This document shows positions 48,550 through 62,138 of a stretch of 64,000 nt of DNA, piece after piece. A program made the position numbers and the translations under genes. The notes beneath the pieces were generated by a model that searched no databases, was not told where the DNA came from, and saw only the letters and a program-made list of their open reading frames with translations. Numbering within the stretch: position 1 is the stretch's first letter; every line of letters begins with the position of its first letter. This DNA is from Mariannaea sp. PMI_226 (Eukaryota > Ascomycota > Sordariomycetes > Hypocreales > Nectriaceae). The DNA lies in the NCBI GenBank assembly GCA_024336345.1, contig JANFOG010000002.1, forward strand, positions 3,720,001-3,784,000, given 5' to 3'.

Positions 48550-49217
48550 TTGACTGAACGATATAGGGTTCTCCATACCTCGGGAAACGTCCCAAACCAA
48601 CCGAAGCCCTTGGGGAGTAATCCGACAGGCACGTGGGTTATCACCCTTCTGGACGAAAGCCCGGAGGGCTCTGGAAAGTTCGTAGTCTCACTCCGCTGTC
48701 GCATTTGCGAATTTGGTATGGAACAAAAGCTTTTGATTTCCAGTGTAGCTGTGGTAATCATTCGATAGATCGACGGCTTCTGTCAATCTGGTCATACGAT
48801 AAGCAGAAGGACTATCGTGAATCGCAGCGGTCGATTATCGCGCACAGAGATATCATGCCCACACTGGTGAGGTTACGTCAAGACTTCAGGTACACCGCAA
48901 TAGCGAAAACGTACGCCTGCATACTCTTAGCCATATGAGCCTGCGCCCTGAGAAGCTAGGGTTGTGTTTCAAAAGCCGCCCGTCAGTCGTATTGAAGGGG
49001 ACATAACAATGTTGCAGTTACACTGCAGGAGTAGCAAGCACAGGCAGCGCAAACGCACATGCATCATTTCGGCGAGTTCAAGGAGATCTTCGCGCCTCTA
49101 AACAGCCACGAAGTCACCCCATTCTTGCTCTACCCTGGCTCAGGAGTGGTGCCATTCACCGTGAAGGATCCGCTAACCAACCCAGTTCTTTGGGACGGAC
49201 GGAGAAAGAAGCAATAG
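48550..49217 (+). pseudogene. Possible gene fragment or unresolved small gene
   Basis: Three stretches read like coding sequence but in different frames. 48550-48681 encodes a segment with TGTWVITLLDESPEGSGKF. 48744-48866 encodes CSCGNHSIDRRLLSIWSYDK and onward. 49044-49217 encodes a segment with ATG 49059, HHFGEFKEIFAPLNSHEV and YPGSGVVPFTVKDPLTNPV, ending in TAG. Weak introns could link them: GTAGTC...TTCCAG (62 bp) and GTGAGG...CACAG (177 bp). No start is secure and I know no family with this sequence. It could be a decayed gene, a real small gene, or chance. It is the only part of the 45.6-50.2 kb gap with any coding feel. Confidence 0.2.
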
Positions 49218-50167
49218 TCAAGGTATATTTTCTGAGACATCGGGCAGGCCGAGCCTGGGATGTCCAACCCTAAGAATCGCATCCAGAATCGATATGAGAG
49301 CCTGGTATTTCTGATATTGCATTAGTAGACGACTTAACATTGGGGTAGGCAAAGCTGGAGCCTAATGGTGCTGGAAAATAAGGCTAATCCAAGTCAATAG
49401 CAATGCGCTATACGGAGGAATCTGTCCATACCCTCAGTGAACCACAGTTGACAGTGATGACCTAAGCGAAGCTACTGCATGGAATGAAGGACATTACGAA
49501 ATACTATGTATTCTACGACTGAGAACTCCTGACATTAAGATTCAGTAGTAGCTGCAATTACCATGGTTCATTTAGTCTCATATATAAATATATAGCTGAG
49601 GAACAAAGCTACCTTGGTTACAAGGAGGACGGGAGAACTCTGTCCCTTCTCAGAGGGCAGGTTAGCAGCAAGCTAGCCTATAGTTTATGAATAAAAGAAA
49701 TGTAGTGAAAAGAGCCAAACTTAGTGTTGATTCAAAAAAAAAAAATCTGAAAAAGGCCCCCCATTGGAAAACAAAAAAAAATGTCTTCAAACTTCTCCTA
49801 CTGTGTGATCTTGACTTTCAGCAACTTTGCCTGCTTGATTATCGTTGAAACCTGGTCGTCATGGTGCTTCAAAGCGCAATCGATATCAAAGCTCGGATTA
49901 TTTGCCGCTGTTTTGCCGATGGCGCATCCACCAGAAAACAAAGTCAGCCAATCACTTAGCTCATCTCAACGACACCTCTAGCTTCAACCTCAGCCTTCCA
50001 AGCTTTCACCTCACCCTGGAAGCTCTGTCCAGCCTGCATACGGACACGACAGGTCAACGGCCAAGGCAATGATGACAGGTCGGTGATTAGGTGCCCTGTT
50101 AGTGTTCAGTGTATTTTTTAAAGTTTTGTTTGTTTTGGATAATCCTTCGTGACACTCCCCAACCGTA
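49218..50167. other. Intergenic region upstream of MED16
   Basis: No gene is seen. There are A-runs at 49734-49745 and 49770-49780. A 5-codon uORF (MMTGR, 50069-50086) lies in the probable MED16 leader. Confidence 0.6.
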
Positions 50168-53100
50168 ATGGCTTCCGCCAAGATGCCTATTATGCTGGAG
50201 AATCCCATGCCAGTCGGCCTGCAGGACGTGGATGATCTATTTGGAGACGGTGTCGGCCTTTCTCTTCCTGCTAGGCCTCAAAGCAAGCAGCTTCATCAGA
50301 GAATGGAGGAACTACGAAGTCGTGGATGTTGCCAGTGCGTCCAACATTTCCCCCCCTCACCCCTTCCCTTCATCCACGTTGGAAGTATTATTCCTAACCC
50401 CGACACAGATCGGTAGCTTGGTCCAGGACTGGAACCATAGCCTCCATTGGCGCAGGTGGGCAAAATGTCGAACTTCGTTATTTACAACGCAATCCCGCCA
50501 CCGGAAACTGGGATCTTAGTGAACCGACCATCTGCCATCTTGTGAAGACTACCCCGTCAACCCCCATTGTTCACTTGGCTTGGGCCGCAACTAGTATTCC
50601 GGACTTGGCTGTCATCGATTCTATTGGTAGAGTCACTGTCATCAGTTTTTCCATATGCCTCAACCATCCATACCTGCAACGAAAGTGGGATGGAGACTCT
50701 GTCGACGATATGCACGCTGTAATGGGTGCTTACTGGTTGAACATAGCTCCATCAAATCAGCAGGTAAGTTTCCTTCTCAAGGGACAAAATGTCAACGTGG
50801 CTATGTTTCTAATGGTTGAAGCCATACAACGTCATGTATGGACCGGCAAACAAGCATGGCCATGGATATACGTATGAAAGCTCGTTTGCTCCTGCTGGCG
50901 GACCCACGCATCCGACGCCAGGCAAAAGTGCCTTCTTCTCTGTCACATCAAATGGGAGCCTCCGGATGATTTGGTCCCAGAACACGAATAGAGTTGAAGA
51001 GACTACCATCGAACTCGAAAGCGTCAATTCTTCAGAAGATCAGGTCACACATGCCGCTTTTGCCTCCGAGAAAAGTGAGCAATTGGCTTCGTCTAATTAT
51101 CTGTACATACTAACAAGATTCAGAATTCTTACTTCTTGCTCTCGCTACAAGCTCGAAGCAGCTGAGGCTCGCAAAGGTCGAGGTCCAATGGGGTTTGCCA
51201 GCTCAGCCTGACAAAGTGAATCCACAGCAAAGCAGAGTCTTGAATCCATCTCTTCATGAGAAGCACCTAGCCACCACGAACTGGTTGCAAGGGGGGCCTT
51301 CTGACCAAAATCAGGACGCTTACATGTCTGAGCTGACCCATCTCGAAGTTCTTCCATCTATAATGGATAACACGGGGAAAAACACAGCGGCCCCGGTGGT
51401 TGTTTCAATCCGGTCTCGCGCAGCAACTGAAGGCTCCTATCAGATGGCGCAGAGCATCATCGATCGGTGGGAAGCTGTTGAGCAAAAGCAAAACTTGCAT
51501 TCCGCTTTTGAGCAGCTTGGGAACCGCCGAAACAGTATCTCCTCTGACATGCCTAACACTATGCAACTACGCAAAATTTCTTCAATCATTATTCACAAGG
51601 TTGTGATTGGATTTCAGGTTATGAATTTCGGAAAGGTATTGATCCTGTCTTTCGCCGATGGGTCAGTAGAGTATCGAGACCGGTTCACCTTTGAGGAATT
51701 GTATACTACGGAAGACACAACAAAGGTGGCTAGTCTTCGGCAAGTGGGATGGACCTTTGCAGATGAAGGGCCTTGTGAGTCTCATGTCCTGGTGCTTGGT
51801 TCACTCAGCTAACTAGTAACTAGGCCAGCAGGTTGCATTTTCCCCAACATACTGTTCCATGATTCAAATAAATGACGATGGAAATTTGAAATGGAGCAAG
51901 TTACATTATCCAATGGGCGATATTGGCAATTCCATGCTTGACGGTATGCTTCGGGCCTTGGAGATGACAATGGCGATGGCAAGGACAATGACTGACAAGT
52001 TACAGCGCACTACGCCGCCAGCATCGCGGGTCTTACTGTCACGGCAGCACCAGCAATGTATTATCAATGCAATTACGATGATATTCTTGCTATTGTATCA
52101 CCTTATACGACAAAGAAGAGTAAGCTTTTGACATAACTTGCACACGAAGAATATCGCCCCTAACAAGACTAGGGTTTCCACAAGACTGGATCTCCGAACT
52201 TATTCGGATACTGAAAATTCAGGTGGACTATTCTGAGGATACACATCATGATTCTCTCGTTCGAAATGCCTCTTTGCAGTCATGTTTAAGCATCATGAAT
52301 GCTTTAGGGTACAGAGGAGAACTGAATTCTCGGTCGTTCACGGGAAAGTTCTCTATGTTATCACTTAATGTCCGCAATGTGGTCGTTTTGATCACCATTG
52401 CGAGCAACACACCTTTGACTATCAAGGAAAAACTGAGTCCCCTTGATGAGCCTGGTAGGTTTCTTTCTGCTGTATGAGAGCTGAACTGGGAATTGACATA
52501 CAATACAGAGGTTGTTGAAACTCTCGCTGGGTGCGCAAGATGGTCACTAGACCTCATTGCGTGGTTGATCGACTGTCTTTTTGAGCTGATGAATGATGAT
52601 AAATTCATGGAACTACTCGTTCCGCAGCGGTTTAATGAGATTGCACCTTACCTGCATCAGAAGAACAACATCTCTCTACATTTTCTATTAAGTTCTTCTA
52701 GTCGCGGGTTCCTGTCTGCTATCTGCCGTCGCCTTGGACACCTAGAGGCCTTGAGCACGAGAGCCATCGAATTCTATAGAAGACAATCGGCGGATCCGTC
52801 CGCGTCAGGCAAGCTGGCTCCTCGATTGCAGCAGGCCTACCAGAGAATGCAGCATGTCACAACATCTGGTCTAGTCAAGGTGGCCGAGTTTGAAAAGTTG
52901 CTGGCTGTTCTCGGTGGCGATATTCGCCAGGCATACCAGACCTTCCTTCCAGCACTTGTCAAGGCTCAGCAGAACGCCCCTCAAGGCAAGCAGATTGATA
53001 TGGCGGTGAAGACTGCCCGGATACAGTTTGAGCTGGCTTTGCTCCTCTCGGCGTCGCCCCCTCCTGCATTCCTGCAAGTTATGGTTAAATTTTTCAACAA

Positions 53101-53416
53101 GGACCTCAAGGCCTTCCGAAACCTCACTGATCCTGCGCAGCTTTTCTTCGCAGACTACGACCTACTTGAGGTTCAGGACGATAAGCGAAGCCTAGCCGCC
53201 AAAAAAGCAAAGGGCATGATGTATGTAGACGTCTTCAACCGCATGGAACTCAAAACATCGACAGGGCGACAATGGCGACGATGCTGTCGATGCGCTGCGG
53301 TTATGGAAGATGTGTTCGGGAGTCGTCCCGGCTTTACGTTTGTGCTGGGACAGCAGCGAAAATGTTCATGCAGTGGACATTGGTCGCTGCTGGCAAAAGA
53401 CCAAGCCCTCCCTTGA
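50168..53416 (+). CDS. MED16: Mediator complex subunit 16 (Med16/Sin4)
   Basis: Tail-module subunit of Mediator, linking activators to RNA polymerase II in the nucleus. Eight exons: 50168-50334, 50409-50763, 50822-51074, 51124-51774, 51824-51943, 52006-52119, 52173-52454 and 52509-53416; 949 residues, close to family length. Introns are 49-74 bp. N-terminal beta-propeller region: SVAWSRTGTIASIGAGGQNVELRY rebuilt across intron 1, then PIVHLAWAATSIPDLAVIDSIGRVTV and HAVMGAYWLN. The middle holds AHYAASIAGLTVTAAPA across intron 5 and KKRFPQDWISELIRIL across intron 6. The C-terminus carries a zinc-ligand-like set, RRCCRCAAVMEDVF ... QQRKCSCSGHW, conserved in fungal Med16. Every join keeps frame and restores sequence that fits the family, so the model is strong although built by hand. 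Confidence 0.93.
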
Positions 53417-56400
53417 GAGAGCAGAGGCATATACGAACAAGCACACGGGGTCATAATTAGATTGCGGCATTGGGAAACAGATTCAGGCGTTAGTGTGTTT
53501 GGCGGGTAGTGAGTTGGCACTCTCTGCGATAACAACCTCGTTCACAGTTCTATCGACATCAATATTTAGTAACATGAGTAGCGTCCGCGACGCAGTTTGC
53601 CAGTTTCTGCCAGACTAATCAGTGTAATTTTTTTTTTCCTGTTTTCTTAACAGAGTCCTTGGTCTGTCTCTCAGGCGACACTGTTGGGTTAGATTTGGCA
53701 TCGTTAACAAAGCTCGGCGTGTACTCTGGTGACTCGTGCCTCGTAACCGCTGGGGTCTATATTGACCGGGATGAACTAAGTTCCATGAATTAGCTAGCAA
53801 ATACAGTGCTCAACCGAGTATTGCTAACCCGGCTAGTTGACTACCCTGTAGTGCATTTAATTGGTGACTCTAACCCGTACACACGGGACACCATTGATTG
53901 CCCCTTGGCGGAGGTTGCCACGTCCAATTCTCAGCTGGAGTCTCGAGTGATCGCTTTCCCAGGACAGGCAGAAGGAAGAGGCACAGATGGCATTAGTGAA
54001 GAGCAAAAACTTGCCGTGATCACAGCTGACCCACTCAATGGGAGCCAACGCTCGCGTAGTGTTTGCAACTAATGAACATATGTCCAGTGACTGACTGTGT
54101 CCGTCATATCCGTACGATTATGCTGACACTTGCCCCTGTACTACTGGTTCCTGCTGGTCATATGCAATTGTGACTGGACGTAAATCGATCGCCTGGCTCT
54201 ACTTGTGAAATCGAAGCTGAGCCAGTAGAAATATGCCAAAGCTTCCCGGTTAGCCGCCGAATTTCCATTTATGGATGCATATTAAGAAGCTAGAGGACCC
54301 AGACTAGCAAGCCTAGCCAGCCACAGTACTCTGTATACAGTACCTTGAGTGCTTGGTTGGTGTAAGGCTCTCTCCCTCGTATTGTAACTTGATAACGGTA
54401 TGGGAAGTAATTTGGACTACTCGATTAGTAGCACAGTACGTCATTAAAATATGTGCCATGTCGTATCGAATCATGGCACTCGAAAAATGTACCGTGGTCT
54501 AGATTACTTGTACGGCGCTTTGCACTACGAGACTTGTGCTAATGAAGCGTCCCGTGATTGCACCTAAAAGTTGGACTGTTATTCATTGGTTGTTTGAGGA
54601 GCGTGGCTGATTCAATTACTCAATCCAACGTGACGTGAAATTGACTCATTTGCTTACATAGTATTCAGATTTCCAACTTTGACATTGGATGTCTCACCTT
54701 TCTTCACACGTATTTAGGGTAGGCAGGACAGGCGGCGTCGGGATTAGAACTCTCATGTACCCCGGCAGTTTTCTGCATAGAGTGAATCGCTACTGTAGCA
54801 ATATGGATATTCAGGTATTACTATATGACTTTAAGCTAAGATAGAAGGGTCCTGCGCGGCTGGGCAATGAGGCCATAGTTAACGGGTGTTGGCGAGGCAG
54901 ATATGTCACCACTGAAGAACCGTATGTATTGTCACAATACTTTGGTACTTCAGCCCCCCCTTTGAAAACCCGCCATCTCCTTGGTGTGAAGGTGGCAATG
55001 CCTCTAGTCTCTAGCCAGGAACCAACCAGCGAAAGCCAATAACATGTCGCGGTTGGCGGCTATGAAGCTCATTTAGGTGCGTGGACCTGTGCACTGACAC
55101 GGCCTTAATTAGCTACCACTAAATACTAGGACGTTGGCAAGTTGGCTATCCATGTTGTAAAGCTGGACACTATGGACAATTTGGATAAGATGTGCTCCAT
55201 TGTGGTCGAAAGTGAATTGGTGAGACTGGGGACTTGTTCACTTGACAACGGGATGGAGTCCACTACAGTGCCATGCGAACGAACTACCTGCCTTGAAATT
55301 TGTACTATGGTGTATTTCCAGGCAATAGTGAATAGACGAGGGGAAAAAATCATTATGCAAGCTCACACGACATAGTCGTTGCCAAGGCACAGCAACGATG
55401 ACCTCAAACAACATGAGCTGTTGCAACGAAGCTGGGGTCTCGCCCAAACTAGGTGCCTTATTATTTCGCTACGTACAAACTGTATGCACTGTACACGGAT
55501 AAGCGGTAAACAATCACACCATTACAAAGCGCAAACAGAGATCGATCGAGTAATTGAGTAATTATAGATTGATGCAATTCATTTAAAACCCCAGCACATC
55601 TGTACTGTACTACTAGTACGTAAATTAATACTGACGATGACAGAGAAGGATGTGGGACATGGACATGGTCACGGCGCTAGAGAAGGTCGTAGCTGGCGTC
55701 AAGTCATTCCTCATTGCCGCGTACGGAGAAATGGAGTAATTACCCCATGTCGTTCGTTTAATAATACCCAGAGCAACTGTAATGGGCGTTCCCAAAAGGA
55801 TTACTGTGATACAGACGCAGTGAATGAAGGGGAAGGGGGCGGTGAAGAGTAGGATATAGCACATTTTTTTCTTCTTCTCGTCTCCTCCTTCAGGTGTGCG
55901 AAACAACACAATACATACATACTCTTTCGCATGGACTGGGCGCTGTCTACTTCAGATTATAATTAACGATGCTGCACCGGCTCGTCGATAGTGTGTGATA
56001 CAAATGACTTGCATCAATGATTGGAAACAACAGGTCATTCAGCAAAGCCACTGCGGGCCAATCTTCCCAAGAGCTGCGTAGGCGATGCAGCGGCATATGC
56101 AAGGAGCTTAAGTGGTGGACTCGAGGGTTCGTGATTCAAGCACGGTCCCTATTATCACTGGTGATTGAAAGGGCGTCTATTGAATTCCAGGTGTGCGGGG
56201 CATCAAACAAGGCATTCAATAATTGCCGTTTGCTACGCATACATATCAACCGCAGGTACTTCCATAGGATTGCAGAGCGTTTTCGTTGCATATGGATAAC
56301 GTCCATTTTTGCTTCATGAGTTTAAAGGACACGGAATTGCTGTGCAGTAACGTGCAATTTCTGTATGCAAGTGTGTATATCTGCAGATGTGAACTGCTGG

Positions 56401-58662
56401 GCCGCACGTGGATCAAAGAAACGTGGCAGTCCTCTACTCCCTTCTGGGTTGCCGTGCTCGCGCAGTTCCCATTTTGCAGAGCGTTCATGCAAAGCACAGA
56501 GTGATGATGCGCATGGTGGAGGAGGAAGAAAGATATTGTTGGGCGCGTAACGAACGGGCGGCTACGTGCAGGAGGAAGACAAAAAGGACGATCATCACTC
56601 GTTTTGCCGCTGCAATGGGGCCATCCCGTGTGATTACAACCCAATAGCCTTTTAAGGCATCGATAACGAATGATGGTAATGATGATGATGAAACTACAAA
56701 AGAAAAAGACAAAAGGCGAACAGACTCTGAGTCGGTTTGTTATCCATATTGCGGTCTTCTGTTTCAACATCCTTTTGAGTTGTCCAATTGTTCCCTGTCA
56801 ACTAATAAGGGACTTCGACTTGGCCAACCAGAAGCGAGCTGTGCTTACTTACGGCTCCCTGTTCCCTGTCAACCCTTACTTTTCGTTCCTCTTCTCACCC
56901 TGATGCTCCTCCCCCCCCCGCAACTAAAAGCAAGTATACGAACCGACGGAGTCTTATTCTCAAAGAAACAATTGATAAACACCCAACTGTTGTAATTGGC
57001 CGAGCAATCAGACCGAATTTCATAGCTAGTGTCTGGTTTGCTGTGCCAAATGAAAACGGACCTGCACTCAGGGTGCTTCACACAAAACCTAGCATGCGTA
57101 GATGCTGGTAGCCCCCAATCGCTCGGATCTGCAAGAGTCAAACAAGCCAAAAGAGCCCGAGCTGCTGAAGAAAGCAGGTCAAGAAAAAGGTCGGCAACCA
57201 CTAGTCATCATTGAGGAGCTGCATATCACAGACCACCTTTGCCGCCGCCACCGCTGCTCCCCCCCGGTCCCATCAACCTCCTCCTGTGCACTGCTGTAGT
57301 CTTCAGCGGCCTCCTTGGGCTCGAGCAGCGTTACACTGGCCCCCTTTGACCGTGCCACCCCTGACCCTAGCCATCCTCCTTGACAGGGATCGTTTCGGAC
57401 GACAAATCCCTAATCAGTCCAGAAGGATTGCTGCCCTTGGTCACATTTACCGTTCGTGGTGGCCGCCCACCTGTTCCCACTGAAGAAAGCGAGAAATAGA
57501 GGGAGAGGGGAGAGACCTAGAGAGAGAGAGAGGTAGTGCGCGTGTAAGGTATGTACCCCTGATGTGCATGGCCCCATAATTGGCTACCACATTTGTGCCA
57601 ACCGACGCTAACGCAGGAACATGCAGGCTGGGTTTCTTTTGGGGGAGACGCTCTTCTTCACAACAGTCAGTCCAACCAATTCGATTGGCTCAAAGAGTAG
57701 TCATTCTGTCTTCTACAGATTACACCGCACCCGAGTTTGCATCCTCAGCTCCCCTTGAGCCCCATGTGCTCGTCACGCAGAAGAACAGAAACCAAGGTTT
57801 AGACACCAGTTCTGTCCTCTCAGTGGCTGGTCTTCGCGTGCAACGAAGCAAAGAAACCTTTAATTAATTTCTCCTTGGTCGAGCGAGAAACTGGGGCACT
57901 CCCCCCCTATTTCCATCTGCTAGCAGCTTGTGATTGGAAGCCCGTTCTCAGGGGTCCCCGCTGCCCGCATCTCCACCAACCTCCATACTGAAGTCACCGA
58001 CAGGCCCTTTGCAGGGAGCCCCGGCCCAGGGTTACGGCGGCGATACGTACGACCGCTCGTTTATTCTTCTGTCTATTGAGGATTGATCGTCTTAGCCTCG
58101 ACCTCCCCTTTCCCATCTTTCTCTTCGCGCCGCTCTTCTCTTCTTTTCGCGAAATAACCAAAGGTGTACACCTCAACCGCATCACATGGACCAAGACTAA
58201 GGTCAGAGCCAATCCCGGCGATAAGACATTATTTGCTCGGTAGCAAAGGCGAAGTGTTACACACACACACCCTTTCCCTTCCATCCCAATCTACCATTGC
58301 CCTTCCCCTTCCCTATCACAGCTCGGATTTCACTACATCCGTCCAGTTTTTTTTCTCTTCACACCCCCCTCTACCTACTTCGTGTGTGTGAGATAGGGAG
58401 ACGGACCAAGTATCGGGTCGGCCTTACTGCTCCCTGCTAGAGAGGGCACTGTGGTAATTACTCCCTACTATTACTGCCTTACTGGGTTGTATCGTGTGTG
58501 TCCGTTGATCAACCTTCGTTTGTGCAAGTCACAAAGGCATCAACCAGCAAGAGCTACGTACCGTACTTCGTACCCTGCGTGCCTCACACGGGAGAGTACC
58601 TACGCTATCGTCGTGTCCATCTTGAACCATCGACGCCGTCTTTCTCATCCCATCTCCCAAAT
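53417..58662. other. Long intergenic region (about 5.2 kb)
   Basis: I find no credible gene. The ORFs present are short, rich in Cys/His/Arg/Ser and overlap on opposite strands. Some sequence is A/T-rich with GTAC patches (54300-54500, 55600-55625). From 57480 on it becomes C/T-rich with GA repeats (57510-57532) and looks like the long promoter and leader of the coiled-coil gene. Confidence 0.5.
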
Positions 58663-61600
58663 ATGGAACCCGCCCTGGCCACCGTCCCTGGGCCTGGGGT
58701 CCCTTTGCCTACCTCACGAGGGTTGGACTCTGATACCATTTCTGATACAACTTCAAGTCCTTCCGACACTCGTCCTGCTTCGCCTTCGTCCCCATCCTCA
58801 CCAGCCTACCATCAGTTCCCACCGGCCTCGCCTCGGAACGCTGCTGTCCATTCCCAATCTCAGACAGTCGACAACCTATCTGGCTCCTCCAGCCCTACGG
58901 ATTCCGTCACCACTGCTGCTCGACCTCCGTCTGGACCACCCATCAAGCGCAAGCCCTTGTCATCGACGGCCGCGGTTCTTGCTCTTCGCTTCTCGTCGTC
59001 CGGAATCCCTCTGCCATCCCCCCTGGAGCTGCCTAAGCCAGAGCAGAGGTTCGCCAGGTCAATCCTCATCGATAGCCCTACCCTTTACGAGTTCTCACCA
59101 CCAGCCGCTCCCGCCCCTCCGCCGGCGTTCCAGTAAGTGTTCATTTTGTCCCAGTTTGTAACGTTTGTCCAGCCTTTCATTGGAACATTGGGGGCTAACA
59201 GGAATCCTTGCGCAATAGACGCGACAACGCGACTCTGGCTTCCCACGGCGCCGACTCCTTTGAGTCGCACAGCATTCCAAGGCCCGAGCTTAGCCCATCT
59301 CCTTCAGGGTCCGACTTCTCCGACGTGCTTAACGGGTATGACGATCTGATCCCGGACCACAAATCGGATTCCCATTCCATCTCTCCCGAGACACCGCTGG
59401 TAGAGGAAGAGCGCGATACCGACAACGACAGCCACTACGAGGAGGCCAATACCATCGACAAAGACGACGTGCCAGACAAAGAAGTCTCAGAGCCTGACCA
59501 AGAATTGGACGCAGCCTCAGACGCGACTTCTATCTACTCTGATACTATTAATTCTAATCAAGCCCCAGCCCCCATGTTAGCCCCAAAGCCAACTCCTCCG
59601 CACCTCAAACTCGACCAAGTCACAATATCCGCTCCCCCAGACGAGCCGGAATCGGCTTCAGCGCAATCCCCCTCAGGGCAATTGAACACTTCACCAAAAC
59701 TCAATAAGCCATTGCCAAGGTCGCCCGCACCAACGTCACCGTTTGCCGCTCTCTTCAGTTGGGCGGCACCTTCACCTTCAGGAACAGAGTTCTCCCTGTC
59801 GACACCCGTCTCACCCTTGAGAGGCGGCGCAAATGATACTCCATATACAACTACCTCTAGTACATTCTCGGACGGTTCCAAATCCAATCCGAATGGTCTT
59901 GGATATCGAGAATCATATTTATCTTCACCAGCACCCCCGCCGTCTGTTCTACTCGAAGAAATGGAGGAAGAGCTGAAGGCGATCAGCGTGGAGCTAGCCT
60001 CCTCTATCCGTCGTGAGATGGATTTAGAGGATCTGGTTGACCGGCTCCAGGAGCAAATTAACAATCCTCAGGCTCCCGGCAAGAGAAGCAGCGACTACTT
60101 CTCTGACTCAGGCTACAGTTCAGCCAAAATGAGCGAGAGCGACCAGTCTAGCCGCGAGGAGATAGAAAAGATTCAAAGAAAATCAGAACAAGAAAAGGCA
60201 TCAATTCGGTTAGAGCTCACAAGCAAACTTCAGGAAGAGCGATCTCGACGAAAAGTACTCGATCAACAGATTAAGCATCTCGCAGAGAGAGCATCTCACT
60301 TTGATATAGCTGAGATCAACAACATCGACGCTAATGGACGACTTAAGGATCTCGAAAACACTTGCGGCGACCTGAGGAGGCGACTTTCCGAGGAGCGTAC
60401 AGTTAAGAACAACTTTGAGGATCTTCTCACTGCTCTCCGGGGCGAGTTGCAGGATGCCTGTAATGAGCGCGATAACTTGCGCGATGAAGTAGTTCCACAG
60501 CTGAGGGCCCGCGTCGAGGGTCTTGAAACCGAGGCTGCTGAGTATTCGAACTTGACATATGAGTCAAGCAAGATGCAGCAAGAGCTCCAAATGCTCAAGA
60601 AGGAGAACGACACGTTACGACATTCGACCATTTCTGGTTCTGCCACACCTCCACTCAACCGCATGTCTCGTGCCATGTCTGGTGGCCTTGCCCGGTCTAA
60701 TTCGGTTGCCACCAGCTCGTATCGCGGTCAAAGGCCTCCTGTTATTCAGCTCTCGCGATCGAACAGTGTGAAGAATGTCCAGTCCGAATCTCGCGAAGCC
60801 TTGTCGGAGAGACTCAAAGACGTTGAAGCCCAACGAGATGCCCTTCACAACGCGCTGAAGAGCCTGCTTGAGCGACAGGACTTCCAGAACCGAGAGAATG
60901 AGAAGAAGATTCGCATTCTTCAAGCAGAGCGGGAAAGGCTTCTTTCTGCTTCGCCACGAAGAGGAGGCTTCGAGCGAGATATTTCCAACCTACGAACCGA
61001 AATCAATGTTCTTCGTCGGAGAGCTGAGGACGCCCTTGAAGAGAAGTGGGAAGTTGAGACAGGCCTCACAGGTCTGAAGATGGACCTCGATAGAGCCGAG
61101 GAGGAGATTGCCTTGCTTCGCAATCTTCTCGAAGAGAAGGACATCTTGATTCCCGAGTCCTTCGCTAGATCTAGTGGATCTACCAATGTCAGCGGCTCCT
61201 TCAGCAACTCGGGAGCGCTCGTTACGTCCGAGTCTCTTCAGAAAGCTTATGAGGAGCTGCAGACCGCATACGCTACTTCGCTGGAGCGCATTAAGGAGCT
61301 CGAGCTTGAGACCAGCTCTGATGAGAGGACCCAGCTTGCCATGCAACGACTTGAGCAAACTCTGGCCATCGCTGTAAGCGAGCGGGAAGCTGCTAAGCAC
61401 GAAATTGACGCCTTGAAGTCTCAGTTTCACGATGCTAATGCTAGTGAGACCAAGACTCTTGAGAGAGAGCGAGCGCTTGCCGATGAACTGAGTGACTCGG
61501 CACGTCGTGTGGGAGAGCTTGCATCTCAGGTCCAACATCAACTATCGACTAATGCTGACCTGCGGGAACGTCTGGCTGCTACCGTTGCTCGCGGTGATAG

Positions 61601-62138
61601 CGACCGCAAGGCCAACTCTGATCGAATCGCTGACCTGCAGCTCCGCCTCAAGGACATGGAAGATAAGCTTATCGCGGCCCAGACTGCCTCAGAGGAACGG
61701 GTCGCCCGACATGAGGAGGAGATTGCGTCGATCCAAGAGGCTCACAACGAGCAACTTCGTCGTATGGACAGCAGCCCCGGTCTGCGAGGAATGCGATCCC
61801 CCGGTCTCCGATCCCCCCGCAAGCCTTCGCTTCTCAGCTCTCCCTCAGCTAGCAGGTTCCCCATCTCTCCTCGCTTCCCTGACAAGAGCTTCGAGGAGGC
61901 GGCCCAAATGAGTGCCCTTCGGGAACGCGTGACGGAGCTTGAGAAGGCCCTTGACGATGCCGCGAAAGACATGCAGGAGGTTGTGGCTAAGATGAGCGCC
62001 GCGCAGATCGAGGTATTGAACCTTCAAGAGGAGCGTGAAACTGCTGTGCGGGAGACCCGCAAGCTCCAGAAGATTTTGGAGCAGGAACAGATAAAGTCAT
62101 TTGAGGATCGATTCAAGACTTTGAGCACTGTTGCCTAA
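58663..62138 (+). CDS. Large coiled-coil protein, fungal-specific
   Basis: Two exons, 58663-59132 and 59219-62138, phase 2 across an 86-bp intron (GTAAGT...CAATAG); 1129 residues. I chose ATG 58663 because the open frame above begins only with a GTG, and its context (AAATATGG) is good. Residues 1 to about 395 are Ser/Pro/Thr-rich and disordered, with an acidic region after the splice. From about residue 400 (VLLEEMEEELKAISVELASSIRREMDLEDL) to near the end lies a long heptad-rich coiled coil. It is broken by two Ser/Arg/Pro linkers: SGSATPPLNRMSRAMSGG and SSPGLRGMRSPGLRSPRKPS. It is Uso1/myosin-tail-like in composition only. A scaffold at the cell cortex, septum or Golgi is possible, but I do not know its role. 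The last residues are FEDRFKTLSTVA. Confidence 0.85.

Noticed and set aside
53221..53460. Alternative MED16 C-terminus in another frame through 53455
   Set aside because: The unspliced frame gives the conserved CxxC ... KCSC pattern of fungal Med16, so no extra intron is needed.
56246..56770. A 174-codon minus-strand ORF
   Set aside because: Composition typical of random reading of A/T- and C/T-rich intergenic DNA; no motif.
58498..58662. N-terminal extension of the coiled-coil protein
   Set aside because: The frame begins with GTG, not ATG; fungi rarely use it, and the sequence resembles a leader.
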